Source of the DNA: Geosiphon pyriformis
Lineage: Eukaryota > Glomeromycota > Glomeromycetes > Archaeosporales > Geosiphonaceae
DNA: 64,000 nt
Reading direction: 5' to 3'
NCBI GenBank assembly: GCA_016748015.1
Contig: JAAOMT010000602.1
Location: 933,922 to 997,921 of the forward strand
The notes under the pieces were generated by a model, which saw nothing but the letters and a program-made list of their open reading frames with translations, was not told the DNA's origin and did no database searches. Shown piece after piece: positions 31,590 to 43,117 of this stretch (its first letter is position 1; each line of letters starts with the position of its first letter). Position numbers and translations under genes: made by a program.

Positions 31590-34500
31590 AATTGCTACTT
31601 GCAATGTTAGAGAAATGAACAATCCTGCAAAACAGAATGATATTATTTGTTAGCACAAAGACAAAAACAATTTAGTTTCTATTTTTACAGAATCAAAGTT
31701 AAAAGGGAAAGTTTGCTTCTGGATTATCAACAAATTTGGTAATATGCAAGTGTTTACCTCTGGTTTGAAATCTGGTTATCTAGGTGCTAGTGTTGTGGTC
31801 ATCATAAACTTTTCTTTGACAAAACATGTGTGCAATATTTTAGAGGTGCCTGGTTGGCTCCTGTCTATCAAGTTGCTTTTCAAAAATAAACTTTCAGTGT
31901 CAATTTTGAGGCTTTATGCTGGTGCTTCTTTGGCAGTTTGGTTTTCTCAGGCTGGTAATGTCAACTTTCTTATTGCAAAGACTGTTAATAAATCTTCTTT
32001 CATCATTTTTGGTGGTAATTTTAATGAAAACAGCTCCCATAAGTGTGCAAGTTTCAAAAAATGCCTTGATTTGGGGCTGGTTAATTCCTTGGTCAACAGC
32101 CCAATTGTAAAAGAGTTTACTTGGACAAATTCTAGAGATGTTATAAAAACAATTGATTATGTGCTTGTTTCCCCAAATTTGATCAATGTGATAATGCATT
32201 GTGATGTTTCAGAAGTCAGTGAGCGTTTTGACATGGATTACTAATTCATTTCTGTGTCTGTGAATTTAAAAGGACTTTTAAATACATAGTTGAACTCTTT
32301 TTGCAAGCAAGCAAATAAGGATCAATGAAAGTTCGAGTTCAAGAGTGCCAATGAGACTAGATAGAATGATTTTAAGAATGTCACATCAGCCAATGCAGCA
32401 ATGTTCTCAAATGAGTTTGCTGCCTCCATGAGATTCTCAGATTTGGATGTAATATAAGATATCATTTACAAGATAATAGTTCTCTCAGCTAATAAGATGT
32501 TCAAAAAGAAATGGTTTAAGAGCTTTAATAATGTTTTCACTAAGAAATCTTCAAGATTTCACAAGTTGAAGCTTTTGGTTTCTAGAATTGTTAAGGCTTC
32601 ACATAAGGAGAGTGTTGTGAATTTTGATTCTTTTATAAGATGCTGGATTTTTTTGGACAATATTAAGACTTCAGTCATTCAGAATATAATAGACTCTGGT
32701 GCTGGCTCTGATCATATCTATTCTGCTCTCTTTGGTGTTAGAAAATCTTACTATACTGCCAAGCTTGCTAAATTTCTGAGGACTAAAAAGGCAAACATCA
32801 GGTTTGCTATTAATAAAAGGATGGAGAGCTTTAAGATTAATAAAGATTATATAATCAGGAGTGTGCTAGAGCATCTATTTTACAAAGTGGTACTTAATTA
32901 TCTGGTGGTTAATAATGAACTGATTTTGAAGTCTGATTTGGTTAAGTCTAAGGTGGATGTGATCATAGAAAGTTAAACTAAAAAGCATAGAGTAGTAGAT
33001 AATATCTCTGATAACTGGCATTGTCAATATCAATCTTTGGAGTATGTTTTTAATGAAGCTTTTTCTGGTGTCATGTGTTCAATTAAATTTGATAAATTGT
33101 TTGGAGTGGTTTCTAATCTGCTTGACAGCAAAGCTGCTGGTTTTTTGGGTGTATTGAATGAGCTTTGAAAGCATTGTGATAAGACAGTCTTGAATATGCT
33201 TTTAGTGTTTTTGAATTCTTGTTTGTCTAGTGAATTGGTGCTCAGCTCTTGAAAGGAGGCTTGAGTCTTAATGATTTCCAAACCATATGAATAGAAGGGT
33301 GTTCTAATGAATATCTATCCTATTGCTTTAATTAAAACAGCTTGTAAGATTCTTTTCAAGATTCTCTCTGACAGGATTTCTTTGACTTGCAGTACTTTTG
33401 ATGTTCTTCGTGGGGACAATTTTTTGGTTTTGAAGGATATGACAACTCAGTTTCCTATTTTTACAATTGGTTTGGTTATTAAGGATGCTTTGAAAAAGGA
33501 CTGGAAGCTTTGGCTAGTTTTGCAAGACATACGAAAAGCATATGATTCAGTTGGCTGGAAGCATCTTGAGAAGAGTTTGGTCAGGATTAAAATGTGTGGC
33601 AAGTTCATTTGATTTTTTGGTAGTATTCATAGAGATCATACCAACCGAATTATAACAGATTTTGGTTTAATAGATGATTATTGTGTGTATAATGATCTGA
33701 ACCAGAAAGAAGTATTTTTTCCTCTTCTGTGATGCATATTTTATGATCTTTTATTGTAAAGTCAAGCACCAAAAGAGTGTATATAGGTATAAGTTGAATT
33801 TTTAATTTAATTACAGAAGTGGTTGTACTGAATTTCAGACTGAACTTTCTTTCTTTTTTGCTGCTGGCACTTTCATCAATGATACAAATTGGATTGGTAG
33901 CAATCAAAGTGTTACCCAACATATTCTCAATGTTGCTAGTGAATTTTTTCAGATCAATAACATTTTAATCAACAATGACAAGATGGTGATTATTCTTATT
34001 AATAGCAGGGTCAGCAATTCTTCTCTTTTTATCAGTGGCTTGCCAATCTCTATTACCAAAAAGAGTGAATTTCATCAGTATTTGGGTATTTTTTTTTCAA
34101 CTGAGGGTCTTTTAAAGCCTAGTTTGGTTAAGGCAAATTTAGATGTTTGTTTTTTCACCAATCTGGTTCTGAGAAAGGCTATCTCGAATAAACAGCTCTT
34201 GTATTTGGTGTCAATAGTTTTTCATCTTATAGTCAGCTATAAAACACAGTTTAGCTTTGTTTTTGTTAATGTGTGCAACAAGTGGAATGCTCTAATTCAT
34301 AAGGGCTTAAAACTTAAATCTGGTCTATCACTCAATTTTCTTAGTGATACAATTCACTCAATTTTCCTAGTGATACAATTCACCACCTTTCTTTTTATGG
34401 TTTGTAATCTTTTTTACAAGTTTAGTCTAAGAATAAGATTGCTTTCTTTGTTAATTTTGTGAACTCTAGTAATATTTTGGGTTACTTGTTTTCTCACAGG

Positions 34501-36282
34501 TCTCATAACTTATAAGTTTTGTGTTGGTGCTCTGTTTATTTATTGAGTTCTCCTGTCTGTATTCATGTTAGTGCTTCTAATAACTTTTTGGCAGGCATGG
34601 TTTGTATTTTTTTTGATTGCAATTTGTCCCTGAGTAGCTTTTTGGCCAGTTCTTTTCAGTGTTATGATAGAATTCCCATGTCTGCTGTTCTGGGCAAGTC
34701 AAAATTTCTCAAGTTTCTCCCTTCTCTCAATTAGCATAACATAGTTTTTGTGAATCAATTTTGTAATAGTCATGGTGCTGTCTTTAATTGGTGTACTTTC
34801 AGACAGTGAAAAAAACTGGATCCCTATGGCTCTGTTCTCAAGTAGTTCAAAATTTCTACAACATTTCTCAATGATGTGGCTTCTTCTCCTACTCATTTCT
34901 TGGTTTTGAGTAAAGTTGGTCCTTTAAACATTCTTGACTCTAGTGATTTTGCATTTGTTTGTAATCATCTCTCTTGGATTGGTTTTGGTAGTTTATCTGT
35001 ATATACAGATAGATCTCTAAAGGATTTGGGCATGGTTGGCTGTAAAGCTGACACTGCTGCTTTTTTCAAGAACATTAATTTGGGTTTGGGTGTTAGTGTA
35101 TTGGGTATAATATTATCAACTATAACAGAATTACAGGCTATTGTGTTGGCCCTGAAGTGTGTTCTCTTATCTAGTTCTGTTCATTTGTTTTTAGATAGTC
35201 AATCTTCTTTGGATGCTTGTAAGTTGGAATTGGGTCTGATGTATCCTGACTTTCACAATTAGTATTGGGTTGAGTGTCAGCATATTGTTAATGTCATTTG
35301 TAGTAAGAATTTAAGAGTTAGTTAACACAAAGTAAAGGATCACTCTGGTGTTTCAGAGAATGAGCATGCTAACATAATTGCTGATGCCACCTCTCTTTCT
35401 GGTTGGCATCTTCCTTTTTACTTGGATAAATGCTTTATAGTGGCTAATAGTGGTGTTGTTTTTGGCAATTCTAAACATTTTGTATATAATGTTTATTGTT
35501 CCATTTGTCATGCATGCTGGGAGGTTGGTTTTGGTTCCAAGTTTTTAACAAGTAATTTGCTTTATAAAGTCAATTGGCTCTGCTCATTGCTGGTGTGGCA
35601 TCCTAATTTGCACATGGCTGCTGGTTTTATCAGCAGGCCCTTGGCTAGTGCATGCACTTATTTTATAAAAGTCTTGTATCATTGGCTGCTTATTGCCATT
35701 CAGAAGCACCTTTATGACAAACATTATTCTAGTGTATTGTGTTTGTATTATGATAATATGGAAGTGTTGAATTATGTGTTTTTTTGTGAGGTTAATGATT
35801 CTATTAGGCATCAAATATTGGACTCTCATATGGCTTTATGGAAGGCTTTTTTTGGTTTCTCTCACTCCTCTTCAAGTGTGCTACAGCTGTTGTTATCTTG
35901 TGTTTCTAATTTCTCTGTATCCATGGCTTTTTATAAAGATTTTGTTTTTAACAGTTGGTTTCGCAAGGCTGTTTCCATTTTCCACAATTCCAAGATTGCC
36001 AGTTCAGAGATTGTCAAATTTGTGCACTCTCTTGGTCTTGCCTTTAGGGATGATGTTTGGGTGGTTTATGCTAAATACTATGCCTATATAAAGAAGATTG
36101 GATTGATTCTATTGAATGGTTCAGCTCTTGTGTCAATTTCTGGTTTGGCATTAGGATTTTCTGCTGGTGTAATCAAATTGCTTGGCATTACCAAAGCTTT
36201 TGGAGTTTATTTTGGGTTCTACAAATCTTGTTTATTTTTCTTAGATATAAGTGACTCAATTTTAGTTTATATAGCTGCATAG
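31590..36282 (+). pseudogene. L3 ORF2: endonuclease-RT-RNase H (broken)
   Basis: Endonuclease 31590-32280 (ATCNVREMNNPAKQ, FTESKLK, GGNFNENSS, TIDYVLVSPN; the TDH motif has become MDY). RT 33330-33950 with LVLQDIRKAYDSVGW and catalytic box TFINDT (Asp to Asn). RNase H about 34990-35400 with SVYTDRSL, ITELQAIV, FLDSQSSLDA and KDHSGVSENEHA. C-terminal finger CLYYDNMEVLNYVFFC has lost one Cys and the His. Stops include 33166-33168 (TGG to TGA). The last frame 35422-36282 is the longest intact ORF2 piece in the window. Confidence 0.88.
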
Positions 36283-36421
36283 TATTGTTCTGATTGGTTC
36301 GAGTGGCTGGTTACATGTAAAAAGTGCATGATTTATGCCTAGTTTAGATTATTTCTTTGATGTATAGCATTAGGTAGTGTTTGGATCTCACTTGTTAAAA
36401 AAATAAATAAAAAAAAACCCC
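36283..36421 (+). repeat. L3 3' UTR and tail
   Basis: Conserved box GAGTGGCTGGTTACATGTAA at 36301, the GGTAGTGTTTGGATCTCAC block, then A-rich repeats ending CCCCCC. Confidence 0.75.
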
Positions 36422-37321
36422 CCAATTTTAATGTAAGTTTTATAAAAAAAATAATCAAATTTTATAAAAACACAAAAAATATAATTAGTTAAAAATTAAA
36501 ACAAATTTAACAAAATTATAATCAGAATTTTCTTAATTAATTATTAAAAATATATAATATTTAAAAGCCTAATTTATAAAAAACAAGAATAAAAAAATTA
36601 TTAAAGAGTTTATAAAAAAAACATAACTAAAATATTATATTAATTAAATATTATTATTGAAATTTTATTTTTAATAATATAATAATTTTATTATTAAATT
36701 AATATTATAAAAAAGACAAAATTAATTAATTTAATTGTGAATTTTACTTAAAATATTATTTTTTTATAAGTTAATAATTTAAATAATCAGATTTAAATAA
36801 CTAAATTTAAAACTTTATTATATATATCAATTATTTGAGTAACTAGTTATATGCAGAAAGAGCATGAATTATACTTAATATAAGATTTTGTATGGTTTTA
36901 TGATTTTTGATAGTAGTTAAACTGTATTCCTAAAACAATTAATAATAAAAAAATATTAATTATATTAATTATAATTATAATTAAATAGTTAAATTGCATT
37001 ATATTTTTTTATTATAATTAAACTAATTATTAATCTTTTAATTTCTATTTGTTAGCTAATTTTGTTAATTAAATATAATAATATAAATTTTTTTTACATG
37101 ATTTTAATAATAATTTTCATAGTATATATTATAATTTTTACATTAAAAAACATAAAAATTTACTGAAAACAACAAAAAAATGTTTAAAACTTTGAAAAAT
37201 TAAAAACATATAATTTAAAAATACATAACTATATTTTATAATAATAGTTGATTTTATTTTTTATTATTGTTTATATATATTTAACATATTTTAAATTTTA
37301 AATTTTTATTATTATTAATGT
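36422..37321. other. Extremely AT-rich decayed DNA with one LINE 3' end
   Basis: Almost entirely A and T. The only recognisable item is a LINE 3' UTR (36831-36960, plus strand: GAGTAACTAGTTATATGCAG, then a TAA-rich tail). The rest is probably fully eroded transposon. No gene seen. Confidence 0.6.
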
Positions 37322-40174
37322 ATTTAATAAGCAAAATCCAACTGCTATCTAATACATAGAACCAAACTAAGTGGCTCAAATTAAATGCAATTTATGTACT
37401 TTCTACATATGGCTAGCCACTTAGGCCAGACAAGGCAATACTACACACCTATATTAACATGGGGACTACCATTCAGACCAAAAAAGAAAAGACAAGGCCT
37501 GCAATGACCAAAGCTAACAGCAAAAAATTTTAACACACCAAGAAATCTGACCACATCATCTGATAAAACAGACTCAGCACAACTTAAAAGACCTGACAAT
37601 ACATCACCATTACCAACCAAACCAGTCTTCTCTATATGTACTCTAAACTCAGATCTCATTAACCACACTCTAGAATAATACAGCTCAACTAACTATCTAG
37701 CCAAATCAACAACAAAGCTAACAGCTTTTTTTTTTTCATCAAAGACCCCAACAGCCTTCTTATACCAATCCTTTAGCACAAAATTCTTGCATATTACTGA
37801 ATACAAGCCAACATCTGACTGACAAAGATCAAGCACCCAAAAAACTGCAGAAGAAAATAAACAATGAACACCAACCAAAGTTCAGAAAGCAAAAGTCTTG
37901 AATAAAATCTCTCTTTAAATATCAACATTCCGAGCACAAGTAAAGACATAATTCAGCAATTTTACCTCACTGCACAACAAACAAAGCACACCAAGATACT
38001 CTTTATTATATAGTCTTTTATAGATGACAACAGGCAATCTACAATGCATAACTTTCATCATATATGTGCACAAAGTGGAGAACTTCCGATTAGTAAACTC
38101 TGTAAACATGTGTGAATTAGGGTGCCACACTCTTGAAGTGGCAACCCAATTCATATCACCAACCAACACTCTTGAAATCACATCATGATCGAGACTTGTT
38201 TCCTAATGAGCTTAACAAATAGATCTGAATAAATTTTGAACAAAGTGATAGATATTGTCAGATACAGCCATGCCCTCAGTCATTAAAAAATGTTCCTGCA
38301 TACCCATGGGTAAAAAAACAGAAGAGCCCGCCACTTCACTGGCCAAAGTATCAGTCTTTATATTACCAGTAACCCCAGAATGATTTTTGATTTTAATCTA
38401 ATGTACTATAAAATTTTTATCTTGAACCAAATTGAAAATATGTCTCCTTTTACCCAACACCAATTATGAAAATTGGGAGAAGTAAGTGACATCTCAGACA
38501 CACATATATTAATAGCAACTTGACTGTCAAGATACAAATTCACATTACAAGAGGACAAAACACACTCTAAAGCCAAGATGACTGCTTGTAATTTAGCCAT
38601 AGTAGAAAAAAAAAGACCCCAAACTCCCATGCCAACACTTATGTTCAAAACCAGAAAATATGCAGCTGTCTCATTCATGACATTAGCAGAATTAGCATTC
38701 TTTAACAAACTATCTGTATAGACTTTAAAAATACCAAACCAAACTTCATGTAAACCATCTCAAATATCCAAAAACTTTTTGGAATTCAAAATGCTCAGAC
38801 CAGACAAAGGAGAAGGAGAAATTACAAAAGCAGATTCTAAGGAACCCTTATCATTCAAAAACTTTAAAGTAAGCACAAACCAATGGGGCACAAGACCTCT
38901 AAGATTCAATCTTTTCCAGTGGCAAAAAGTTTTTTAATCTATCATTCTTCCTTTTTTATCATAAAATTGGTCACCAAAAACAACTCCAAAATGCTTTAAG
39001 GAATAAACAAAATTAAAGAACATAGACTTTTTCAAGACCAAGGACATTGGAAAGACACTAGAGTCACGGAAAGCACTGGGTAATATGTTTGTCAAAGACA
39101 GCTTATTGTCCAAAAAAATCCTAACCATACCAGCCAAAAAATTGTTTACTAGACTAACACACAACTTAACAAAAAACTGTAAAAGATCCAAAAGAGCCCA
39201 ACCCAAAATTTGCAAATCCAAGAACTGGTAATGAAACAAACAACCAAGAATGCCATAAGCATTAGAAAATGAGATCACAGCAGCCAATTTACTTTCAGTC
39301 TGAACCTGTTTAAATAACTTTAAACCATACAAAAATGGATAATGCAAAGCCTTACTAAAAAAATCACATGGTAAGCACATTTTAGACTTGAGACTCTTTC
39401 TAATCATAACATCCCATTTGCAACAAATATTTGATAAAACAAAACTAAACTAAGTTCAGTAGCCAACTATAGGCTACAAAACAGCCAAGACCAAGTATGA
39501 AAACTGTTTATCCATAACAGTCTTCTTGAGCAAAACATTAACAAAGAAACGAATGTCAAAATGAGCTTTAACAACACTAGGCTTGGACAATCTCTCTGTA
39601 AACAAAAAAATCTCCAAGTACCAATATGTTTTGCTTTTTTTGGCAATTAAAATTGGCTAACCACAAATACTTAAAGAAGTGACTCTAATACTTTGGTTAA
39701 TGAAAATAGCTACTGTTTTCTTACTGTTGATAAAGATATTATTAATTTCAAAGAACTTACTGGCAATGTTCAAAACATACTAAGTAGAGGCCTGACAATT
39801 CCCAACCCAAATAGTATTATCAACAAATATGCCAGCTACAAAACAAGAAATCATCTCATCATTACTTTCAATTTTGTCTGTCCTTGAAATAAATTTAGTA
39901 TTAATCTAGTACTCACACAATTGTTCATGTCTTTTAATCTTGCACAAGAGTGGATCATAAAAGATTCTCCACAAAAAAGGTGAGAAGATCTTATCTTAAT
40001 CCAAACCATCATGTATTCTGTAACTATTTGACAGACCAAAATCAGTCATTACTCTGTTAATTCTATCTACATGTATATTCTCAAAGAACTCAATAAACCT
40101 GTTACACATTTTAACACACTGCAAGCTAGCTTTTAAATGGTATCACTTAACAGAATCATATGCATTTCGCACAG
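37322..40174 (-). mobile_element. LINE copy L4, 5'-truncated within RT
   Basis: Reading on the minus strand it starts within the RT A-box (RNAYDSVK, about 40170) and runs to a 3' UTR with the conserved GTGGCTAGCCATATGTAG box (about 37420-37395). Loss of the 5' part at a sharp boundary is typical of incomplete target-primed reverse transcription, though later deletion is possible. Confidence 0.85.
37440..40174 (-). pseudogene. L4 ORF2 3' half: RT, RNase H, C-terminal finger
   Basis: Segments in order: RT remnant RVMTDFGLSNSYRIHDGLD then FSPFLWRIFYD; the RT thumb/connection frame 39407-38934; RNase H 38708-38380 with STMAKLQAVILALECV, YLDSQVAINI and NHSGVTGN (the first Asp region is degenerate); CLLCSEVKLLNYVFTC finger in frame 38181-37915 (His changed to Tyr); and frames 37878-37693 and 37668-37441. 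Stops separate them. Confidence 0.83.
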
Positions 40175-40399
40175 TTTTGTTATTAATTTATTAATTATAT
40201 TAATAAAAAAACTTTTTGTTTTTTTAATTTTATAACCATAATTAGAACAAAAAATAAAAAAGCTGTATTTGATATTTTTTAAGATATTTAATAAAGTTTT
40301 AACCAAAAAAGTTTTTTTTATTGTAAAAACAATTAAACAAAATGTCTTAAAGGTTTTTTTTTTAAATAATAGTAGTAAAAGACTATATTTGGTGGCCAC

Positions 40400-42475
40400 T
40401 AAAGTATTTTTTTATCTTTGACTGGTTTTTTTCCAGTCAAAGTTCTTTTAAAAAAACACACCTAGATCAATTTTAATATTGTTTTTACTTTTTTTAAAAA
40501 TTCAAAAGTATTTAATAACAAACCAATTATCAAGCTAGTTTTTTTTACTTTTTTTGTTATATTTAATGTTTTTAACATCTCTTTTTCTAAAATAATTAAG
40601 AAAATTATAAATTCAAAAAGACAATAGCAGTTATTTGTTTTTGTTATTTTTATATTAAATTTGGTTGTGGTTTTTAATAAATCTTAAATAAGATCTTTGT
40701 TGCTTTATCTGGTTTGTTTTCTAAAATAAACCAGAATTAACTACTTGTTGTATTGTTTAATATAATGTTTTCTGACAAATTATTATTGATTATAGAAATA
40801 AAGTAAATCTTTTCTTTTAAGTTATCTGTTCTTGGAAATTGGACTAACCAAATAAAAATCAAATTAACTTTTCGACTAGTTTTTAATGCTGTTACTAATG
40901 GTGTTTAAGAAACTATTATTAATTATTAAAAATTTGCCAAGTAAGTGGCCTTTACTTTAATATTTAATGCAACTTTTAAGGTCAAATTGGCTTATGTTAA
41001 AATTGTTTTCCAGTTTGTATGTGGTTTTTTGGATACAAAATTAATGACAAAAGACAATGTAAAGTTTTTTTGTGTAAAATTTGTTTTTTTAAAGTCTTTA
41101 AAAACTGCATTTTTGATTGAATTTACAAGCTTTGTTTACTTAATTATTTTTAAAATTACCAAATCTTTGGTGGTTTCTGAAACTAGTTCTTTTTCTGTTG
41201 TTATTACACCATATAATATGTCTTTGAATATATTTGCTACTAATATTAAAACAGCACTTAGTGAGTTTAATAAGATTATCTATATTATATTAAAGTTTGC
41301 TAGTATTTGATAATATATTATTGTTTATTTTAAAAAGCTAGATATTGCTATATCTGCTTTGAATTATTAATTGATATTAGTAAATAAGAATAATATTGAA
41401 ATTTTTTTTTGGTAAATTAAAATAAGATTATTCTGTTTTATAATAAGTTTAAAGCCAAGTTGGTTAATCTTTTTTCTGGCTGTATTGTATTTAAAATCAG
41501 TAAAATAATTTTTTAAGTTGATGATCAGACTTGTTTTATTTTTTATTTTTTATTTTTGGTTATTATTCTCAGTTTGCTTTGATTATGTTTAAATATTAAA
41601 TTAATTTAGATACTATCATTATCAAAACTAGTACTTTGAAAAAATGTTATATTTGATGAAATTTTTTTGAAAATTAGCACTATTTTAAATGTCAAAATTC
41701 AGATTATTTAATTATTAATTATAAAATGTTTTCACTTTTTTCTCTTAAAATTTTTAAGACTTTTATTTCTTATGTTTTTAATATTAAATTATATACCAAA
41801 ACTGCTGTTTCTATGTCTTTTTTAATTTTTGATTCTCTAATTGGTTTTATTTTTTCTGTTAATATAGTAACTGGTAATTTTATAGTTTTTTTTAGTTAGC
41901 TGTTTTAAAATCTGATTTGGTCAAGTTTTTTGCTTTGGTTAAGTTATTATTAAGTTGATAAATTCTTTAGTTATAATGTTTAAACAATTTGTAAATGGTA
42001 ATTTGGTTTCAAATAATCTATTTAGTCTTAAAATTAATAAGTTTTTGATATATATAAGTACTTTTAGCAAAGCTATTAGAAAGCTAAAATAAGAGATAAT
42101 AATATTAAAAACCAAATATAGTTATAATAATATTGATATATTTGGTTTATATATAAGTTTGTCTACTATTAATAATAATATATTTTCTAATTTAATGTTT
42201 TTGTGAAAATATAAATCTTCTAGTATTAAAACTAATGTCTTAAAAACTGCCAAATAACTGGTTAAATTGGTTTATAATAATGCTATATTGTTTAAAATTG
42301 TTTAAAAAATGTCTTTTTTGAGTAAGTTTTCTTTTAAAGCATTAGTATAATGTTGTTTTGATTAATCTAAATAACTGGTTACATGTAGAAAATAGGTAAA
42401 TTGTATCTAGCTAAGATTTTTAATTTTGGTTCTGTATATTAAATAATAAACTATATTTGTTAAACTTTAATAAAA
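40400..42475 (+). mobile_element. Decayed LINE of a second subfamily (ORF1 plus 3' UTR, internally deleted)
   Basis: The open frame 40945-41310 and following broken frames read as a LINE ORF1 with an RRM-like unit: SSFSVVITPYNMSLN, NIKTALSEFNKIIYIILKFA, then a stop at 41308-41310 and YIIVYFKKLDIAISALN. The sequence is clearly different from ORF1 of L3/L5/L6 but has the same layout. The usual LINE 3' UTR box (AACTGGTTACATGTAGAA, 42373 on) follows without any readable RT, so ORF2 is deleted or eroded. The upstream limit is approximate. Confidence 0.5.
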
Positions 42476-43117
42476 AAAAATATTAATAAAAAACTTAAAA
42501 TAAAAAAAAATTTTATTTAAAGCCAAAAGATATTTTATTAATAGCTAAAAACTGTTTTATATTTATATTAATATTATTACAATTAAGTTACAATTAACTA
42601 TAATTAAAGATAAAATTTCATATATAACAAATAAGCATTAAATAAATTATAATTAATTATGTTTGCATAATCTAAAGTTGTAACTATGTAATAATTAAAT
42701 ATTACATTAATTGTAACTTATTAAAAATATTAATTCTACTTGTAATTCAAAACAAAAAAATATAGTTTTAAAATAAATATATTAATTTCAATAACATATA
42801 CAAAACAATTATTTGCTTGTGTTTATTTTTTACTTATCAATGTTTATTTGTTGAAAAAAATAGAAGTCAACTTTTTGCAAGCATTATGAAAAGTTAAACA
42901 AAAGTTCAATTTTACAAAACTAAATTAAATTTTAAACACTGAAACTTCACATCAAATATTTGCTGTCTGGTTTTGTTGCGACCCGCCCCATTCGACATAG
43001 AATTCGCCATTCAAAGTTCACCTGAATTCAGGAAATTCAGATATACAAAATCTATTTGGCGTCTATTATAATATCTATTAGAATAAAATGATGGGTCTTC
43101 GATAAACGACCTTAATT
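42476..43117. other. Spacer: eroded AT-rich DNA and 3' flank of the nucleoporin gene
   Basis: 42476-42960 is AT-rich without readable genes. From about 42970 base composition rises (GCGACCCGCCCCATTCGACA) and CpG appears, probably the nucleoporin gene's 3' UTR and terminator region. Confidence 0.5.

Larger units (their letters stand above)
30366..36410 (+). mobile_element. LINE copy L3, 5' end missing
   Basis: It begins in mid-ORF1 exactly at the gypsy C LTR and continues through ORF1, ORF2, 3' UTR and a short A-rich tail ending in CCCCCC (to about 36421). It is the same family as L1 and L5. The missing ORF1 start is not found on the far side of the gypsy block. Confidence 0.9.

Noticed and set aside
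42584-42720. 14-bp perfect inverted repeat (TAAGTTACAATTAA / TTAATTGTAACTTA) bounding 137 bp, like a MITE
   Set aside because: In DNA of this A+T content such repeats are expected by chance, there is no convincing target duplication, and no second copy was noticed.
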